Part shown: piece by piece, positions 8,432-18,400 of the stretch
How the letters are laid out: each line of letters opens with the position of its first letter
How positions within the stretch are numbered: the stretch's first letter is position 1
Origin: Verrucosispora sp. WMMD573
GTDB lineage: Bacteria; Actinomycetota; Actinomycetes; Mycobacteriales; Micromonosporaceae
NCBI RefSeq assembly: GCF_027497175.1
Contig: NZ_CP114901.1
Location: 4,030,001 to 4,094,000 of the forward strand
Length of the DNA: 64,000 bases
Direction of reading: 5' to 3'
Notes under the pieces: generated by a model
What the model was told of the DNA's origin: nothing
Seen by the model: only the letters and a program-made list of their open reading frames with translations
Database searches by the model: none
Position numbers and translations under genes: made by a program

Positions 8432-9943
8432 ATGCTGCACAGGTACCTTTTCCCCCCGAACGACCGCCGGGCGGTCAACCCGGCGCTCGCCGATGGCCCT
8501 TCCCGCTGGCGCCTGCGGTCGATGCTGGCCGCGGTGCTCGCGATATCCGCCATCTCGGCCGGCCTACCGGTGGCCGGGCCCGCACAGGCCGCACCCGCGG
8601 TGAACTACACCAACCCGCTGGTGAACCAGCGGGCCGATCCGCACATCGTCAAGCACACCGACGGCTACTACTACATGACCGCGACGGTGCCGCAGTACGA
8701 CCGGATCGTGCTCCGCCGGGCGAGCACCCTGCAAGGACTGGCCACCGCCAGCGAAACGACGATCTGGCGCCGGCACACCAGTGGGGAGATGGGTGCCCAC
8801 ATCTGGGCTCCTGAGATCCATTACATCAACAACAGGTGGTACGTCTACTTCGCCGCCGGGCGCACCGACGACGTGTGGCGGATCCGGATGTACGTGCTGG
8901 AGAACACGAGCGCGAACCCGCTGTCCGGCTCGTGGACCGAACGGGGTCGAATCAGCACGCCGTGGGACACGTTCAGCCTGGACGCCTCGACGTTCGTGGT
9001 CAACGGGGTGCGGTACCTGACCTGGGCGCAGCAGGAGCCCGGTATCTCCACCAACTCCAACGTCTACCTCGCGCGGATGGGAGCCAACCCGTGGCAGATC
9101 ACGGGTACAGTGACCCGGCTGGTCGTGCCGACGTACGACTGGGAGACCCGTGGCTACCGGGTGGCCGAGGGGCCGGCGGTGATCCAGCGCAACGGCCGGG
9201 TCTTCCTGACCTACTCGGCCAGTGCCACGGACGCGAACTACTGCCTGGGACTGCTGAGCGCGTCCGCCACCGCGAACCTGCTCGACGCCGCCGCCTGGAG
9301 CAAGAGTCCGACCCCGGTGTTCGCCAGCAACGCGGCCACCGGACAGTACGGCCCCGGACACAACTCCTTCACGGTGTCCGAGGACGGGCAGAGCGACGTC
9401 CTCGTCTACCACGACCGCAACTATCGCGACATCGTCGGTGACCCGCTGAACGACCCGAACCGACGGACCCGAATCCAGAAGCTGTACTGGAACGTCGACG
9501 GCACCCCGAACTTCGGTATCCCGGTGCCCGACGGCGCCACCCCGGTGCGGTTGCGGTCGCATGACCTGACCACCAGCTACGTCCGCCACTACGACCACCG
9601 TGCCCGGATCGAGCCGAACGTGACAAACCTGGCCGACTCGCAGTTCCGCATCGTCCCCGGCCTGGCCGGCGGGGGGACCGTATCACTGGAGTCGACGAAC
9701 TTCCCCGGCTACTTCCTGCGTCACCGTGACTTCGCCCTCTACGTCGAACGGGACGACGGGTCGACCCTGTTCGACTCGGACGCGAGCTTCCACCGTCGGG
9801 CCGGCCTCGCCGACAGCGCCGGGCTCTCCCTGGAGTCGCAGAACTTCCCAGGGCGGTACGTGCGCCACCGCAGCGGCCTGCTCCATGTGGAGACGGTCAG
9901 CTCGAACGCCGACCGTGGCTCCGCCACATTCCACCTGGAGTAG
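8432..9943 (+). CDS. Secreted GH43-CBM42 exo-arabinofuranosidase
   Basis: Secreted enzyme of 503 residues built like the exo-1,5-alpha-L-arabinofuranosidases of Streptomyces: signal peptide (about 1-47, ending AQAAPA), GH43 propeller, C-terminal AbfB/CBM42. Catalytic acids are Asp69 (RADPHIV), Asp184 (SLDAST) and Glu246 (VAEGPAV). The C-terminal 140 residues show the AbfB repeats LESTNFPGYFLRH and LESQNFPGRYVRH. The ATG at 8432 follows GGGAGAGCG. It should trim arabinose or short units from chain ends made by the endo-arabinanase upstream. The subfamily assignment (GH43_26-like) is from remembered family patterns, not a search. Confidence 0.92.
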   Translation: MLHRYLFPPNDRRAVNPALADGPSRWRLRSMLAAVLAISAISAGLPVAGPAQAAPAVNYTNPLVNQRADPHIVKHTDGYYYMTATVPQYDRIVLRRASTLQGLATASETTIWRRHTSGEMGAHIWAPEIHYINNRWYVYFAAGRTDDVWRIRMYVLENTSANPLSGSWTERGRISTPWDTFSLDASTFVVNGVRYLTWAQQEPGISTNSNVYLARMGANPWQITGTVTRLVVPTYDWETRGYRVAEGPAVIQRNGRVFLTYSASATDANYCLGLLSASATANLLDAAAWSKSPTPVFASNAATGQYGPGHNSFTVSEDGQSDVLVYHDRNYRDIVGDPLNDPNRRTRIQKLYWNVDGTPNFGIPVPDGATPVRLRSHDLTTSYVRHYDHRARIEPNVTNLADSQFRIVPGLAGGGTVSLESTNFPGYFLRHRDFALYVERDDGSTLFDSDASFHRRAGLADSAGLSLESQNFPGRYVRHRSGLLHVETVSSNADRGSATFHLE

Positions 9944-9998
9944 CAGCCTGGCGCGAGCCGACCATGATCACCCTTCCGCCACGTTTGGAGGTTCAACG

Positions 9999-11657
9999 AT
10001 GCTCAACCCCGCAGTGAAATCGCCCCTCGGCCCTCCGGGGCGACGCGCCGCCCTCGTGCTGACCCTGGTGGTGGCGCTGGCCGGCGCGATCGGTGTCGCC
10101 GTGCTGGCCGCGCCGTCGGCGCAGGCGGCCACCATCGACACCAGCGCCTACTACGTGCTGGTCAACCGGCACAGCGGCAAGGTCCTCGATGTCCGCGACA
10201 CCGCCGTCGACGACGGTGCGGTGATCCAGCAGTGGTCCCGCAACGACGGTGAGTGGCAACAGTTCCAGTTCGTCTCCTCCGGCAGCGGCTACTACCGTCT
10301 GAAGGCTCGCCACAGTGGCAAGGTCGTCGACCTGTGGGAGTGGAACGTCGCCGACGGCGCGGAGTACCGGCAGTGGCCCGATCTCAACGCCACCAACCAG
10401 CAGTTCCAGGTCCTCGACTCCGACGGGGGATACATACGGCTGATCAACAGGCACTCCGCCAAGGCATTGGAGGTCTGGGAGTGGTCGACCGCCGACGGTG
10501 CCCGGATCAGTCAGTACGCCGATCTCAACGGCGCCAACCAGCAGTGGCAGATGGTCCGGGTCGGCAGCGGCGGCACGCCGACCACGCCGCCACCGAGCGC
10601 CGGTTGCGGTAGCGGCTCGTTCCAGGCCGAGGCCGTGCTGAACGGAAGCACCTGGACATCCCGCAACGGGTCGTCGACCGTGTACTCGGGCTCGAACATG
10701 CTGTCGGCGATGCAGGCGGCGGTGAATTCGCTGCCGGCGGGACGAACCGCCAAGCAGCGGGTGGTGGTGCGGGGCTCCGGTTCGATGAGCGCGGGATCTC
10801 GGTTGTCGCTGCCGTCGTACACGACACTGGCGGTGTGCGGCACGATCAACGTGACCGGTTCGGGGTCGGGTGACTACGCACCGGTCTACTCCCGCGGCAC
10901 CACCGACATCGAGGTGCAGAACCTGACCCTTACCGGAGCGCCGCTGTACGGGATCTTCATGCGCAACGTGAACAACCTGACCCTCGGGCAGATCGACATG
11001 CGCCTCTCGGGCGGCCTGGGCGTACGGATCGACAACCACGGCGGCGACCGGGCGGTCAAGGTGCGCAATGTACGGATCGACAACGTGTACGTCTCCGGGA
11101 CCGGCGCCCACGGTGTGGAGACGTACGGCGTGGACGGGCTGACCATCGGCACGGTCACCGCGCGAAACACCGGCTACTCCGGTCTGCTGCTCAATGACAC
11201 CATCAACGCCACGGTGGGCACGGTCGACGCGCAGGGTGCCGGGACCGGGACCGGGTACGCGGCGTTCCGGATGGCCAACCGAAACGGTCGGGTGGGTAGC
11301 TCGTACCCGACCAACATCCGGGTCGGGAACGTGATCGCGTCCGGCGGCGGCCGGGGGATCTTCTGTGTTTCGGAGTCCGGCGGCGCGGTCATCGACCGCG
11401 TGACGATCTCGAACACCGGGAACAACTCGATCCTCGTGGAGAACTGCTACAACGTCACCATCGCTGGAGTGTCCGGCACCGTGACGGGCGGCGGCGAGGT
11501 GCGAATCTCGTCGCGGACGGAGTTCCCGATCTCCTCGGGCATCCGGTTTCAGAACCTGACCGTAACCAACACCAACATCACCCAGAGTCCCTGTGGCGGA
11601 GCGAACAACACAATCAGCAACGTCACGCGGGTCAGCTCGACCTTGACCTGGTGTTGA
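9999..11657 (+). CDS. Secreted ricin domain + right-handed beta-helix protein
   Basis: Secreted protein of 552 residues. A signal peptide (about 1-42, ending AQAATI) is followed by a ricin-type module (about 45-190) with three QW-type repeats, a short Pro-rich linker, and about 350 residues of repeating short strands (IEVQNLTLTG, LTLGQIDM, VRIDNVYV, LTIGTVTA) typical of right-handed parallel beta-helix enzymes such as pectate lyases and GH28. Cysteines near the start and end of the helix (CGSG, SPCGGAN, LTWC) may cap it. No pectate lyase or GH28 catalytic signature is obvious, so reaction and substrate are unknown; location argues for a role on plant wall arabinan or pectin. Its ricin domain is related to, but clearly diverged from, the duplicated module. 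Confidence 0.88.
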   Translation: MLNPAVKSPLGPPGRRAALVLTLVVALAGAIGVAVLAAPSAQAATIDTSAYYVLVNRHSGKVLDVRDTAVDDGAVIQQWSRNDGEWQQFQFVSSGSGYYRLKARHSGKVVDLWEWNVADGAEYRQWPDLNATNQQFQVLDSDGGYIRLINRHSAKALEVWEWSTADGARISQYADLNGANQQWQMVRVGSGGTPTTPPPSAGCGSGSFQAEAVLNGSTWTSRNGSSTVYSGSNMLSAMQAAVNSLPAGRTAKQRVVVRGSGSMSAGSRLSLPSYTTLAVCGTINVTGSGSGDYAPVYSRGTTDIEVQNLTLTGAPLYGIFMRNVNNLTLGQIDMRLSGGLGVRIDNHGGDRAVKVRNVRIDNVYVSGTGAHGVETYGVDGLTIGTVTARNTGYSGLLLNDTINATVGTVDAQGAGTGTGYAAFRMANRNGRVGSSYPTNIRVGNVIASGGGRGIFCVSESGGAVIDRVTISNTGNNSILVENCYNVTIAGVSGTVTGGGEVRISSRTEFPISSGIRFQNLTVTNTNITQSPCGGANNTISNVTRVSSTLTWC

Positions 11658-11674
11658 CTGGCGGCCTCACCGTC

Positions 11675-11704
11675 GTACACCGCCTGCTCGGGCAGGCGGT
11701 GTAC
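11675..11704. terminator. Stem-loop after beta-helix gene
   Basis: Perfect 13-bp inverted repeat, GTACACCGCCTGC at 11675-11687 and its complement at 11692-11704, around a TCGG tetraloop. It ends the secreted-enzyme cluster before the LacI gene. Confidence 0.88.
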
Positions 11705-11736
11705 GCAGCCTTCGCGGCAACTCGTGCTACCGCTTG

Positions 11737-11751
11737 CCGAAATGGTTTTCG
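11737..11751. promoter_or_regulatory. LacI-type operator candidate, site 1
   Basis: CCGAAA-TGGT-TTTCG, an imperfect palindrome embedded in TTGCCGAAA. The same pattern recurs about 59 bases downstream in the leader of the LacI gene, suggesting autoregulation by a LacI-family dimer pair. Confidence 0.65.
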
Positions 11752-11795
11752 TGGGGGAGGGTGGCGGGCTGGCGGTAGTCTCCTGGTAGGCGTTG

Positions 11796-11811
11796 CCGAA
11801 ACCCTTTTCGG
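11796..11811. promoter_or_regulatory. LacI-type operator candidate, site 2
   Basis: Perfect palindrome arms CCGAAA-CCCT-TTTCGG, again inside TTGCCGAAA. It is the better of the two sites and lies about 110 bases before the LacI start. Confidence 0.7.
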
Positions 11812-11919
11812 CGGGCATTGTCTGAGGAGGGGCGACGGCCTGGCCCGGCGAAGCGGCGGGCTGCTGCTTGCCGAGCGTGCGTCTGTGGATCTTCGCCGGC
11901 CGGTGAGGGAGGGGTGGCG

Positions 11920-13041
11920 TTGATTGAGAAGCGTGACCTGGTTGTGGCGGGCGGGCCGCGTCCGCTGTCTGTCCCGCCTGGCGGTGAGCGGTCGCCCGGT
12001 CGATCGGGGCGGTCGATCATGCGTGATGTGGCGGAGCTGGCCGGCGTTTCCGCGCAGACGGTGTCCCGGGTGATCAATGGGCATCCGCATGTCGCGGCCG
12101 AGACCCGGCAGCGGGTGACCGCCGCCATGCGGGTACTGGATTACCACATGAACCTGGCGGCCCGGGCGTTGGCCACCCGCCGTTCCGGCACCCTGGGCAT
12201 CGTGGGTTACGAGAGTCCGCTGTACGGGCCGACTTGCATGCTGTACGCGATCGAGGCGGCGGCGCGGGCCGCGGGTTATGTCGTCAGCGTGGCGAGTGTG
12301 CGGGATCTCGACCGGCGGTCGGTGCTCGACGCGGTGGCCTGGCTGCGTTGTCAGTCGGTCGAGGGGGTCATCGCGATTGCGCCCAAGTCGGCCATGGCCG
12401 GCGCGTTGGTCGAGGTGTCGACGGAGGTGGCGTGCGTGACCGTGGGCGGAGGGTGCAGTGAGGCGGTGTCGAGTGCGCGGATCGACAACGTCGCCGGGGC
12501 GCGAGCGGCCACCCGGCATCTGCTCGGCCTGGGACACCGGACCGTCCACCACCTGTCCGGCCCGGGTGACTGGCCGGAGGCGGGTGAACGGGTCGCCGGC
12601 TGGCGGGAGGCGCTCCAGGCGGTGGGCGCACCGGTGCCGCCACTGGTGCCCGGCGACTGGAGCGCCAGCGCGGGATTCGAGCAGGGCGGCCGACTGGCGC
12701 GGGACCCTTCCGTTACGGCGATCTTCTGTGCCAGCGATCAGCTCGCCCTGGGCGTGCTGCGGGCGCTGCACGAGGCCGGCCGGAGAGTCCCGGAGGATGT
12801 CAGCGTGGTGGGCTTCGACAGCATCCCCGATGCCGAACACTTCCTGCCACCGCTCACCTCGGTACGGCAGGACTTCGCCGAACTCGGCCGCCACAGTGTG
12901 CGGCTGCTGCTGTCGCAGCTCGACCGGACCGTCGACCGGCGGAGCACAGCACGCGAACTGCTGGTGCCTGAACTCGTTGTTCGGCAGAGCACGGCAGTCG
13001 CAACCGGCACGACACCGTCACCGGAGCAGCAGACCGGGTGA
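11920..13041 (+). CDS. LacI family transcriptional regulator
   Basis: DNA-binding repressor of 373 residues, probably governing the arabinan cluster upstream. The helix-turn-helix reads MRDVAELAGVSAQTVSRVIN (about residues 34-53) followed by a hinge helix with LAARALAT, then a periplasmic-binding-protein-like ligand domain ending with DVSVVGFDSIPDAEHFLPPLTSV. The proposed TTG start at 11920 is preceded by GAGGGAGGGG at good spacing; a GTG at 11914 is the alternative. About 33 residues of low-complexity sequence precede the HTH, unusual for the family, so the true start could even be the ATG at 12019. Two palindromes in its leader suggest autoregulation. Confidence 0.9.
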   Translation: MIEKRDLVVAGGPRPLSVPPGGERSPGRSGRSIMRDVAELAGVSAQTVSRVINGHPHVAAETRQRVTAAMRVLDYHMNLAARALATRRSGTLGIVGYESPLYGPTCMLYAIEAAARAAGYVVSVASVRDLDRRSVLDAVAWLRCQSVEGVIAIAPKSAMAGALVEVSTEVACVTVGGGCSEAVSSARIDNVAGARAATRHLLGLGHRTVHHLSGPGDWPEAGERVAGWREALQAVGAPVPPLVPGDWSASAGFEQGGRLARDPSVTAIFCASDQLALGVLRALHEAGRRVPEDVSVVGFDSIPDAEHFLPPLTSVRQDFAELGRHSVRLLLSQLDRTVDRRSTARELLVPELVVRQSTAVATGTTPSPEQQTG

Positions 13042-13157
13042 CCGCCGGAAGCCGATGTCGGTGGGGCAGTGGTGCGACGACTCCCTTCACTCGGCTGGTT
13101 TACGCTTCAGGGGACCTGGGCAGACGTGCGTGAGCATGCCCGTCAGCGATCGACCGA

Positions 13158-14180
13158 CTAATCGGAACAGATGGGGTCCGAGCCCTCGCCGACCGGGGGT
13201 ACGAAAATGTCGACCGTCTGCCCCTGACTGTCGATTTCCAGGGCGAAGCTGGCCACGCACCGGTCGCCGAGGGTCGCCGTGACGGTGTAGGCACCGCGCG
13301 TCAGGTCGGTGAAGGCGTAGCCGCCGTCGGCGCCGGAGGTGGCCTGATGATCGCCGGGTCGCAAGGTGATGACGGCACCGGCCTGTGGCAGGAAGTACGC
13401 GTCCCACACCGTGCCGGCCAGACTCGTGGCCGGCAGCACGGTGAACTCGCCCTGGCTCAGGCCGCTGACCCGACTGCCGTTGTCATCCACCGCGACCGCG
13501 TAGATCGGCCGTGAACCGCTGACATTGCCGACGTCGAGGACGACCGTGGCCGAGCCACCGGCGCTGATGGCAGGCACGGTGCTGCCCAGCCCAGTGCCAT
13601 CGATGCTGTATCGGAAACTGGTGACGTCGGTATCACCCTCCGCGTCGAACGTCACCGTGAGCTGACCGCCCGCGGAGACCTCGCTGCCGTTGGGGAACGT
13701 GATCGCCGGCGGCAGCGGCACGGCCGGATAGCCCGGCCCGGAGTCGGCCCGGACAGTGAACCTGTAGGTCACCGGAGCGGAGATGCGACCCGCGCGGTCC
13801 CGCGACCACACCCACAGCACGTTGATGCCGTCATGCTTCGGGGACACGCTGATCGTCGCTCCGCGGTCAGACGTCCGCGCCGGGACGGTCTCCGCCGCGA
13901 TCAGCACACCGGAGTCCAGGCTGTAGGCGTACTCCTTCACCTTGCCCGGCCGGACGGCCGGCGCGGTCACCTCGAACGTGCCGGTCACGTCCACCCCGCC
14001 GCTCGGGGTGCCGTCATTGGGATAGTCGTCGGAGCTGACGCTCGACGGCGGCGACGGCGGTGTGATGCCGGACGGCGCCGCCGTGGCCGGGCCCGGCGTG
14101 ATCACCCCCGCCACGAGCATGACCGCCGCGACCGTGGCGGTCCATCCACGCCGCGACACAGGTACGCACACACCAGCCAT
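13158..14180 (-). CDS. Secreted Ig-like / carboxypeptidase-regulatory-like domain protein
   Basis: Predicted secreted protein of 340 residues, function unknown. The N-terminus has a basic start (VSRRGW), a hydrophobic core and PATAAP, a typical signal peptide. The middle consists of beta-rich stretches with bacterial Ig-like character (YRFTVRADSGPGYP, TVTFDAEGDTDVTSFRYSID). The last 85 residues (SLAGTVWDAYFLPQAGAVITL ... GGYAFTDLTRGAYTV) match the carboxypeptidase regulatory-like fold. The ATG at 14180 is preceded by GGGGGTG. It is convergent with the LacI gene and divergent from the gene at 14358. Confidence 0.72.
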   Translation of the reverse strand: MAGVCVPVSRRGWTATVAAVMLVAGVITPGPATAAPSGITPPSPPSSVSSDDYPNDGTPSGGVDVTGTFEVTAPAVRPGKVKEYAYSLDSGVLIAAETVPARTSDRGATISVSPKHDGINVLWVWSRDRAGRISAPVTYRFTVRADSGPGYPAVPLPPAITFPNGSEVSAGGQLTVTFDAEGDTDVTSFRYSIDGTGLGSTVPAISAGGSATVVLDVGNVSGSRPIYAVAVDDNGSRVSGLSQGEFTVLPATSLAGTVWDAYFLPQAGAVITLRPGDHQATSGADGGYAFTDLTRGAYTVTATLGDRCVASFALEIDSQGQTVDIFVPPVGEGSDPICSD

Positions 14181-14357
14181 CCAGCACCCCCGTGATCCAG
14201 GCAGGTCAGTGCGGGCAACTCTACGGATAGCTGCCGCTGTATGTAAACGGCGGCCGCCGTCCGTAACGGCTACGACGAACTGCTCGGTCGCGCGGTACCT
14301 CGCGCCGTGCGATCGCGCGCTAACGTGACGGAGTTGAGCCGGAGTGGGGAGCAGTGC

Positions 14358-15458
14358 ATGGCGTTGCGTCATCTTGTGCGCCGGGTGCTCGCTCGGCAGT
14401 CGGAGGGCATCATCGCTCGACCTGTGCCCACACTGGACGGGCCGACCGACGCCGCGCCGTTCGTGACGGACGAGGTCTATCTGGTGATCAGGGTCAGCCA
14501 GTTGTGGCTGGCCAACGAGCGCGAGTTGTGGCGGGAGTTCCTGCCCTTCGGAGCCGTGGTGACCGAGTTCCTGCGCGATGGTGACCGGGTCGCGGTGCCG
14601 CACCTGATAGGTGCGGGCGAGCTGAGTCGGCGGCTACAGGTGACCGGTGAGCGCGACGCGGTGGAGATCTCCAACCTGCGGGTGGCCGGACCTGTGCCCT
14701 ACGAGGGCGACGACGTGAGTCTGTTGCTGGCGCTGTTCCGAGCGAAGACGTCGGACACGTTGCAGCGATCGCTGAACCTGATCGAGAACGTGAGTAGCGC
14801 CATCGGCTTCGCCGGGCTACTGGGCTCCACCAGGGTCGCCAAGGCGCTCATCGACGGTATCGACTCCTTCGTGGACTCGGCGGCGCTGGAACTGCGCGTC
14901 GGCGTGCACCAGTCCTGGTCCACTCCGACCGGTCCGGGCGGGGTGGCCCGTGGCCCGACGGAGCTGGCACCCACCCACTTCGTGGTCATCCGCCGGCCGG
15001 CGGGGGAGGCGACCCAGGCGGAGTTGGCGTCGCTCGGGGTGGCCGGCGGTCGGCTCTGCCGGGTGGCCGCGGACGGCACGACCGTGCCCTATACGGAGCA
15101 CGACTTCATCCTGGTTCAGGTCGAAGCGACCCGGCACCGCGACGACTACCGCCAGCTGGCCTTCTTCCGGCTCTGGCAGCGGACCCGCCAGCATCTCGCG
15201 GACGGCGACCTGGGGGCGGCCCAGGTGCTGTGGCGGCAGACGGCCGGGGCGCTCTGCACCGACGAGTTGATCCGCCCACAACAGGAGGCCCTTTTCGAGG
15301 AGTACCAACGCCAGTACGTCGCGCTGGTGGAGCGAGCCTCCTCCCCGGCTGCCACCGTACGTGGCGGGGAAGACCGCAACGACGACGGGTCCGACGGCGA
15401 GGGTGCGACGGAGTTCGAAGACGACCCGGAGATCCTGCTGCGACGATTGGGGCGCTGA
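14358..15458 (+). CDS. Unknown protein paired with a CHAT protease
   Basis: Protein of 366 residues that I do not recognise. It has no signal peptide. A mixed alpha/beta N-terminal half (EVYLVIRVSQLWLANERELWR, then FGAVVTEFLRDGDRVAVPHL) is followed by a segment with a small hydrophobic patch (SSAIGFAGLLGS, about 150-161), a further beta-rich section, helices (about 255-310) and an acidic C-terminal tail (EDRNDDGSDGEGATEFEDD). The ATG at 14358 was chosen because GGAG/GGGGAG precede it. Its stop is four bases from the start of the TPR-CHAT gene, so the two are almost certainly co-translated. It may be the substrate or partner of that protease; this is inference. Confidence 0.75.
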   Translation: MALRHLVRRVLARQSEGIIARPVPTLDGPTDAAPFVTDEVYLVIRVSQLWLANERELWREFLPFGAVVTEFLRDGDRVAVPHLIGAGELSRRLQVTGERDAVEISNLRVAGPVPYEGDDVSLLLALFRAKTSDTLQRSLNLIENVSSAIGFAGLLGSTRVAKALIDGIDSFVDSAALELRVGVHQSWSTPTGPGGVARGPTELAPTHFVVIRRPAGEATQAELASLGVAGGRLCRVAADGTTVPYTEHDFILVQVEATRHRDDYRQLAFFRLWQRTRQHLADGDLGAAQVLWRQTAGALCTDELIRPQQEALFEEYQRQYVALVERASSPAATVRGGEDRNDDGSDGEGATEFEDDPEILLRRLGR

Positions 15459-15462
15459 GGCC

Positions 15463-18400
15463 ATGCCGTTCTTCCGCCGACGCCGATCCGGCTCCGGTGC
15501 CCCGCTCGACCGGGATCGGCCGACAGAGCCGGGCGGAGGTGACGAGGTCACCGAGGAGATATTGCTGAGCGTTACCGACTGGGTGCACGGGCTCATCAAC
15601 ACCGGCCAGCTGGCGGAGGCGGACCGGGTGCTGCGGGGACTGGTCGGCCACGCTAGGGCCCTCTCGCCCAGCCCCGCCAGCTTCCTGGTCTTCCGGCTGC
15701 TCGGCCAGTGCGCGCGGGTCGCCGGTCGGCTCGACGACGCCCGCCGGGCGTACGGGTCGGCCTTCGAGGTGGCCGCCGCGATGCCGGAGAGCGACCTGGA
15801 GCGGGCTGTGGACCTGCGGGTCGCGGCGATCACCGGGATGGCCACCGTGGAGATCGCCGATGATCGTCTGGAGCAGGCGGCCAAGCTCTTCGGCATGGCG
15901 ACCCAGCTCGCGGAGCTGGTCACCGACAAGACCGGCCTGGTCTCGGTGCTCTCCGGGCACGCGGAGGTGTTGCACCAGCAGGGCAAGGACGGTGCCGAGG
16001 AGCTCTACCGCCGGGCGCTGGCCCAGCCCGGCGTGGCGGGACCCCGGCGTGGGATCCTGCTGGACAACATGGCCCGGGAGTTCTTCCGGCAGGGCCGGCA
16101 CGACGAGGCGGTCGAGGCAGCGGCGGAGGCCGTACGGTTACTGGCCGACTCGCCGGCCCGGTACGACGCCTACAAGGCAATGATCAATTTAGCGACGATA
16201 CGCCGGGAGGCAGACGGCGGCTCCGCCGGTGACGCGTTCGCCGCCGCCCACGACCTCATCCACGACCTGCACTCCGAGGTGGACGCCGCACATTACACGA
16301 CCGGCTTCCGGGCGCGGGTCGAGCGCATCGAGGCGGCGACCCGGGAGCGGATGGGCGATGACCCGCTGGCCCTGGCCCACCCGGCCTTCCGGGAGATGGT
16401 CGGGAAGCTGGGCGACCCACGGATACGTCGGGATCTCACGATCGGTGCGCCGGCCTATTTCGCCAAGCGAGCGAGTGAGGACGGTCAGCGGCATCTGATG
16501 GAGCACCGCTACGGCGAGGCGGAGCGCTCCCTGCGCACGGCCGAGGAACTCTGGAACCAGCTCGGGGCCGCACACGCGCTGCCGGCGGTCTGGTCGTCGC
16601 TCGGCCTGCTCTACACCACGGTCGGTCGCTACGACGAGGCGCTGGCGCTGCTGGAGCAGGCTCGACGGACGGCAAACGAGATCGGCGACGCCCGCGCCGA
16701 GTTCACCGCGTTGATCAATCTGTGTGCGCTGCTCTCCCGCGAGCCGACCCGTACCGGGTTGAACCTGTTGGAACTGGCAGCGCGGGCGCGGGCGCTCTTC
16801 GTCTTCCTGACCGCGCAGTTCCCCGCCGAGACCACCGGCGACCTGGGCATCCTGGACTCCATCATGGCGGGTGTGGCCCGCGACTACGGCGCGACGGCGC
16901 TCGCCGACCGCTACCTGCTGGCTTCGATCGACGCGGTGCAGCGCGCCCACGACCGGCACGGTGCGGAGCTGCCCTTCGCCGGCCTGGACCGGTTGGCGCT
17001 CCGACTCGGCACACTGGTGCTCGACTGGTCGCGCTCGGGCCGGACGGAGCAGGCCGCGCCCTTCCGGGCCCGACTTGTCGCGTTGCGCGGCGAGGCGACA
17101 GTCGCGGCCGTGCGCTATCCGGCGGATGCGGCGCTGGGTCTCGCCGCGCTGGCCGCCGGTGAGCGCACCGAACAGACGCTGCGGGTGCTTCGCGACGCCT
17201 GCGACGGTTACGACGAGCTGCGCCATGGGATCGCCGACCTGAGCGACGCGGCAGGCTACGGTGCGATCTTCACGCCGCCATTTGTCGAGGCCGCCGACCT
17301 GGCGGTGGAGCTGGGCCGGGTCGAGGAGGCGTTCGCGCTGCTGGAGCGGGCGAAGTCGCGGGCGCTGCTGGAGGCGATGCGGGACCGGGAGACCGGCGTC
17401 GACCCGGCTGACCCGCTGGTGGCCCGCGAGGCCGCGCTCTGGGCCGAGCTGCGGCGGCTGCGCGCCTCGGGCATGGACGTCGGCGGCTCCGCCGAGGTCG
17501 TGGAGCGTCGGCGGCTGTTGGTGCGTCGGATGTCGGCCTCCGAGGAGCAGTTGCGGGTACGCGGTGAGCTGCATGACCTGTGGCAGCAGATGGCTGCGAC
17601 CCACCCGACGATGCGCGCCCACCGGATGGCCGAGCCGATCACCGCCGACGAGGTCGCGCCGTTGCTGGCCGACGCGGGAGACGCCGTCCTCGTGGAGTAC
17701 CTGACCGGCCCGTTCGGCGTGTGGGCGTTCACGTTTAGCGGCACCGACCTCACCGCCCGACGTCTGCTGGGGCCGCACGGTCCCGGCGCTCCGGCCGGCA
17801 TCGACGTTGAGGGCTGGGCGGACCTGCTCGCATCGGTGGACGACGACGGGATGCGCCGGCTGGTCGAGCATCCGGTGCACGCCGCACTCACCGCGCCCAT
17901 CGCCGAGGTGCCACCCGGCCGAGCCGTCTACGTGGTACCGCACGGCACCCTGCACCTGGTTCCCCTGCATGTGCTTCCACCGGCCAGGACCACCGACGAT
18001 GCCGGTGGAGCCGGGCCATCCGATACCGCGGAGATCAGGGTCCGGCCCAGGACGTATTTGCTGCCGAGCGCCTCGCTGCTACGGGCACACCGGTCGGTCC
18101 CGGCACGCACCAACCCGCACGGCGGCGAACCCGAGATGCGCTCCGCGCCGCCGGGCCGCGTCCTCGTGTGCGGCGATACCCTCGGTGACCTGCCTTATGC
18201 GCGCGCCGAGTGCGCCTATGTGGCTGCCCGGCTCGGCGGCACGGAGCGGACCGGCGCGGCCGTTACCTCGGCGTGGCTCGCCGACGCTCTCGCCGGGCCC
18301 GAACGGCCCCGGTTGGTGCACCTGGCCTGCCACGCTGTCTTCGATCGACGGCGCCCTGAGCGCAGTGGACTGGTGCTGGCGGCCAGTCCGGCACCTGGTG

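Noticed and set aside
14247..14260. ACGGCGGCCGCCGT palindrome in the divergent promoter region before the CHAT module
   Set aside because: GC-only palindromes of this length are frequent in such DNA; no second copy or adjacent promoter element supports it.
14358..15458. Idea that the CHAT partner is a bacterial gasdermin
   Set aside because: Length and strand pattern do not fit: gasdermins are about 270 residues with a short inhibitory tail, and the N-terminal pore-forming pattern is not recognisable.
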